NCBI RefSeq assembly: GCF_000003815.2 | Contig: NC_049993.1 | Coordinates: forward strand, 15,376,635-15,436,634 | Direction: 5' to 3' | Source of the DNA: Branchiostoma floridae | Lineage: Eukaryota; Chordata; Leptocardii; Amphioxiformes; Branchiostomatidae | Length of the DNA: 60,000 nt | Shown: positions 56,673 to 60,000 of the stretch, one piece after another | Numbering within the stretch: position 1 is the stretch's first letter | Layout: each line of letters begins with the position of its first letter | Program-made: the position numbers and the translations under genes | Notes under the pieces: generated by a model | What the model was told of the DNA's origin: nothing | Databases searched by the model: none | The model's input: only the letters and a program-made list of their open reading frames with translations

Positions 56673-59600
56673 ACTTTGAAAGTCAGTCTTTTGACCCATT
56701 TAAGCAACAGAATTCATTGTTTGTTTGCTTAAACTTCATAAAGTCAAGAAAAAGTCAAATCGGCCTGCATGCCTGCAGTCTAAAAAGTACCATTCTTTTC
56801 ATAAAAAGAAATTGGCGAAATGTTTTCTTTCAAACGTATATGCATTCGTTCTCTCATACTTATCCTATCTAACAGAGTGTCTATTACGATGGAAAACTCA
56901 AAGTGTACAAAAATAAATGCACACAAAAATTGGCGGCCACTCTGTAAGCTGGAGACTTGTTTTCTCATGTTTAAACAGGCAGGCAGCTTTTCCCGTTTTT
57001 TTTTAATGTCACCCCTTATAAATTACAATAATATTTGGTGATTGGATGTTTTTAATATATTCTAAAATTTATGGATATCTCGTACCTCATATTTTTTTGG
57101 AAAAAAGTGGTAAAAATTGTATTCATTGACGTAATTCTGTAAATATGACCATACTCTGACATGATCATAACAGGAAAAAAGCATGCTAGTAGAAAATCGG
57201 TAGAAACACGACACAACGCAAATAATTATAAGCCAAAGACAATGTCACCGTTTAAATGTTCTCATTATTGTTTGGTGACTTCTATGCTTCTTGAAGTTTA
57301 AGATCAGGAATCGTCATTATGACAAAATCATTCAACCAAAACTTAACGCAGCTAACATTGAAATGAAAAAAAAGTCATTTCAGAAAAGAAAGTTGCAGAT
57401 ATCAATTTTGACTTTTATTAGAAGAAGGGGTTTTTTTTTAATTGCAGAATTATTACATATTGTGAAAATGTTGTGAAGTACTCTTAATGTTGATATTTGT
57501 TTGTACTAAGCTGTGTATCAAAAAACTGATGCTTCTTTTATTTCTAAACTCTGTAAAAATGAACATACCATAACATTGACGTTTCTGAAGTATTGATATC
57601 AATGGTATTATTGAGAATACCATGCAGGGGGTTCAGTTGTTTCTATCCGTGTGCCTTACAAAAGTAGGTGGAATCAGTTTTTGTCAAACGTTCAAAAGTT
57701 TGCATCATGTGTGTGTTTAACTTTATTACATTTTGGCCTACTAACTAAAAAATGTATTCGCAAATTAGCGAAAGCTGAAATAACCGTATATGTGAATTCA
57801 AAAGGATGCAAATATGGAGAAGATGTTGTGAGAAACTTTGAAGGAGAAGCCAGTTCAATGCGAGATGAGATTTTCACAATGTTATCAAATGATCTTTGAA
57901 TCTGTAATTTTATGATAATGGTCCAATGAGCTGTGACCGCGATGCCTCAATATTTTAGATCTAAACATACAATGACACTATGTTACGAGCAAGCCACACA
58001 AAAAAACATTACGTCGATGACAAACCCGCAACTTCGTCGAACCAAGAACTCAGTAATCTCAAGATGGAACTTTACAATCAGATGACAAGCTCAACCTTGA
58101 AACATCCAGTCGGGAACTCTTATGCTGGTCTACATCATGGACTCAAGGTGGAGAACTGCTCCACCTTCATGCCACATCCACGTTTCTTGATCCAAGGAAG
58201 ACAGTGTTGTGTACCGCTTGGTTTGAGATTTAACAAGAAAATGTTACAAACGTACAGCTCAGCAAGTACTGGACACCATGCGAGGCTGTATACACATATT
58301 CATACTACACTGCAAGGATCTACCCCAAGAACACTTACAGCTCCCAGAGACTTGGCTCGAACCTTGAAAGAGCCTCTCTTTTTTTTAAATTGACTACAAG
58401 GCTGATACTTGTTGTGTATAAATGTACCATTTCTTACCTACAAAACACACAATTGTAAGAAAAGATGCAAGTGAAAAACCTGGCGAGTGCAACATATATG
58501 CTCAGTTCGTGGATTAATACTTTTGTACGTGGCATCATATCTCAGACATGAATTGTGAAACCACTATGACCTGTGACTAACCAGACTGGTCTATCTTCTG
58601 TGAACATTCCTGCAAGGTGACCGCAAAAACGTCTAAATAACAACTTGATACTTGGTATCAACCAACCTGATATCAGAACAACAGCAAGGCTTGGCTAGCC
58701 TGTGGCCATTCCAACAAATACTTCATGTATCTAACCATGTAAAAGGACGGTAACAGGAACTAATAAACAACATCATCTACAGGAGAATATACTAGTACTA
58801 GTAGATCTTTCAAAGGCATTTGTACTTTTTAAACCGAGGATCTGACATGTCACAGTTCATGGCCCTTTTTTCCATATCTTATATATACTCTTCCTTTCGA
58901 TTGGCTAAAGAAAAAGGCACAAACGCATAGTGATTAAATCATTGAACTGGCGTCTCTGGTGCATGTATGATTTCATAAAGAATGTAGTAGTAGACGAGTA
59001 GTAGACTGATAGCTTGGTAGTGACCAGAATGCTTAATAATACTGATGTATCTATATTACGATCACATTATTATACAACTTTGAAATAATGATACGCGCTA
59101 TGTGCAACCAGGATTCATCTCCTTACTATCTATATCTCATTATTCACACTTTCCAATTAAGATTTTCTGTTAGGAAGTTCGATGAATCTATAGAATATAT
59201 ATGCCTATAGCTTACCAGTGATTGAGTCCAAGATAGGTTCCCAATTAAATATTTTATTCAAAATTACAAAGAAACCAAATGTAATGTTCCACATGTAGAA
59301 CAACTATCACGTGTTTGAAAAATGCCTAAACTGTTTACAAGTGCAATGAACACTGGTGTTAATTGATAAATGTAAAGCGTCTAGAAACATCCAGTTGCAT
59401 TATTGGCATCATTTATTATTTGAAGATAGTGACAGTCTTTACATTTAACCACTCTGTGTTATCTCTTACTCTTGATTTTTTTCTGTATTGAACTATTTCC
59501 TTTCAGAATGTATGATGTCAATGCTTTTGTTCTTATTTATTATTTCGGCACAATTGTGTAATGCAGTTTGCAACTTAAAGCAGAGTATGTATTACAAAGC

Positions 59601-60000
59601 CACAACACGATCTTCATTGCTAACTGACCTAGCAAAAACGTAAAATCAATGACAAATGTTTACATATCAAATTGAATATGTGTTATCACATCAAATGATT
59701 TGCTTAATGATTAAATACATCAAAACATACCATTTTGTGTGGACTGACCTTTTTTCATTTCTATATTTCTATGCTTATCATATGACGAAAGGATTTTACC
59801 ATCAACATTGTGCTTGCTGTCTGAAGCTTTCTTTCGATTAATGTGTTTTTGATATGTATTATTGACACGGCAAAAATGACAGTGATTTCTTTAAAGCCAT
59901 CAAAACTAAAAAAAAAAAATGTATGTATTAGATATACATTTAGTAATATTCTATTTATTATCCTATTCTAGCATAAGGGAGCTGCTTAATTCTCAAATCT
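56673..60000. other. intergenic, no supported gene
   Basis: AT-rich. The longest ATG frame, 57980-58393 (137 codons), has no recognised domain, no membrane segment and no neighbouring signals, so I do not call it a gene. No tRNA, repeat array or TIR element was seen. Confidence 0.5.

Noticed and set aside
57980-58393. 137-codon open frame
   Set aside because: No domain, membrane segment, splice or promoter context; composition is unremarkable for chance.

Overview
The window looks like eukaryotic, probably cephalochordate (amphioxus), genomic DNA. It has spliced genes with GT-AG introns, a vertebrate-type UDP-glucuronosyltransferase (UGT), a long single-exon leucine-rich-repeat (LRR) receptor, a 5'-truncated Jockey/CR1-type LINE, a tRNA-derived SINE and many short TIR elements. 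The species is an inference from gene style; nothing in the window names it. Four N runs (12399-12560, 13603-13821, 16613-16712, 41866-41965) are assembly gaps.

Region 1 (1-27898) is a tandem array of six full units and one partial unit. Units are about 3.4-4.6 kb (8 kb with insertions) and each starts at the same landmark (1, 4267, 7829, about 12399, 15922, 19295, 27342). No unit has a long intact gene. Every full unit keeps a relic of one transmembrane exon that closely matches the gene at 36.2 kb, so the array appears to be amplified dead copies of a neighbouring gene family. Younger insertions date the units: a hAT-like foldback element in unit 1, a LINE shared by units 3 and 4, and a 3,955-bp TIR element plus a SINE in unit 6. 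The 3,955-bp element carries two internal arrays with exact periods of 141 and 115 bp.

Region 2 (28-35.9 kb) holds a four-exon UGT gene (29051-33185, 527 aa), wrapped in transposon relics. The usual catalytic histidine position is a leucine. Downstream lie a TIR element with a second TTAA-flanked element nested in it, a Mutator-like element with an 11-bp target duplication, and one more TIR element.

Region 3 (36-48.5 kb) holds four paralogues of a small membrane-protein family: A (36199, +), B (39964, +), C (44771, -) and D (48459, -). Each has a low-complexity cytosolic-type N-terminus, two close hydrophobic segments, a conserved TS..PL.DV..TA box and a proline-rich tail. In A, C and D the tail sits in a second exon joined in phase 2 and carries PPxY or PPPY motifs, expected to bind WW domains. 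A has a 1-nt frameshift and B has lost its second exon.

Region 4 (48.5-60 kb) has a TTAA-flanked element rich in TGACGTCA motifs and a duplicated upstream block, then a 1,288-aa single-exon LRR receptor. Its cytoplasmic tail combines YSEI and RPLPxLP motifs with 14 tandem 28-residue repeats, most containing RRASLP. A 70-bp palindrome lies just 3' of it. No gene is supported in the last 3 kb.
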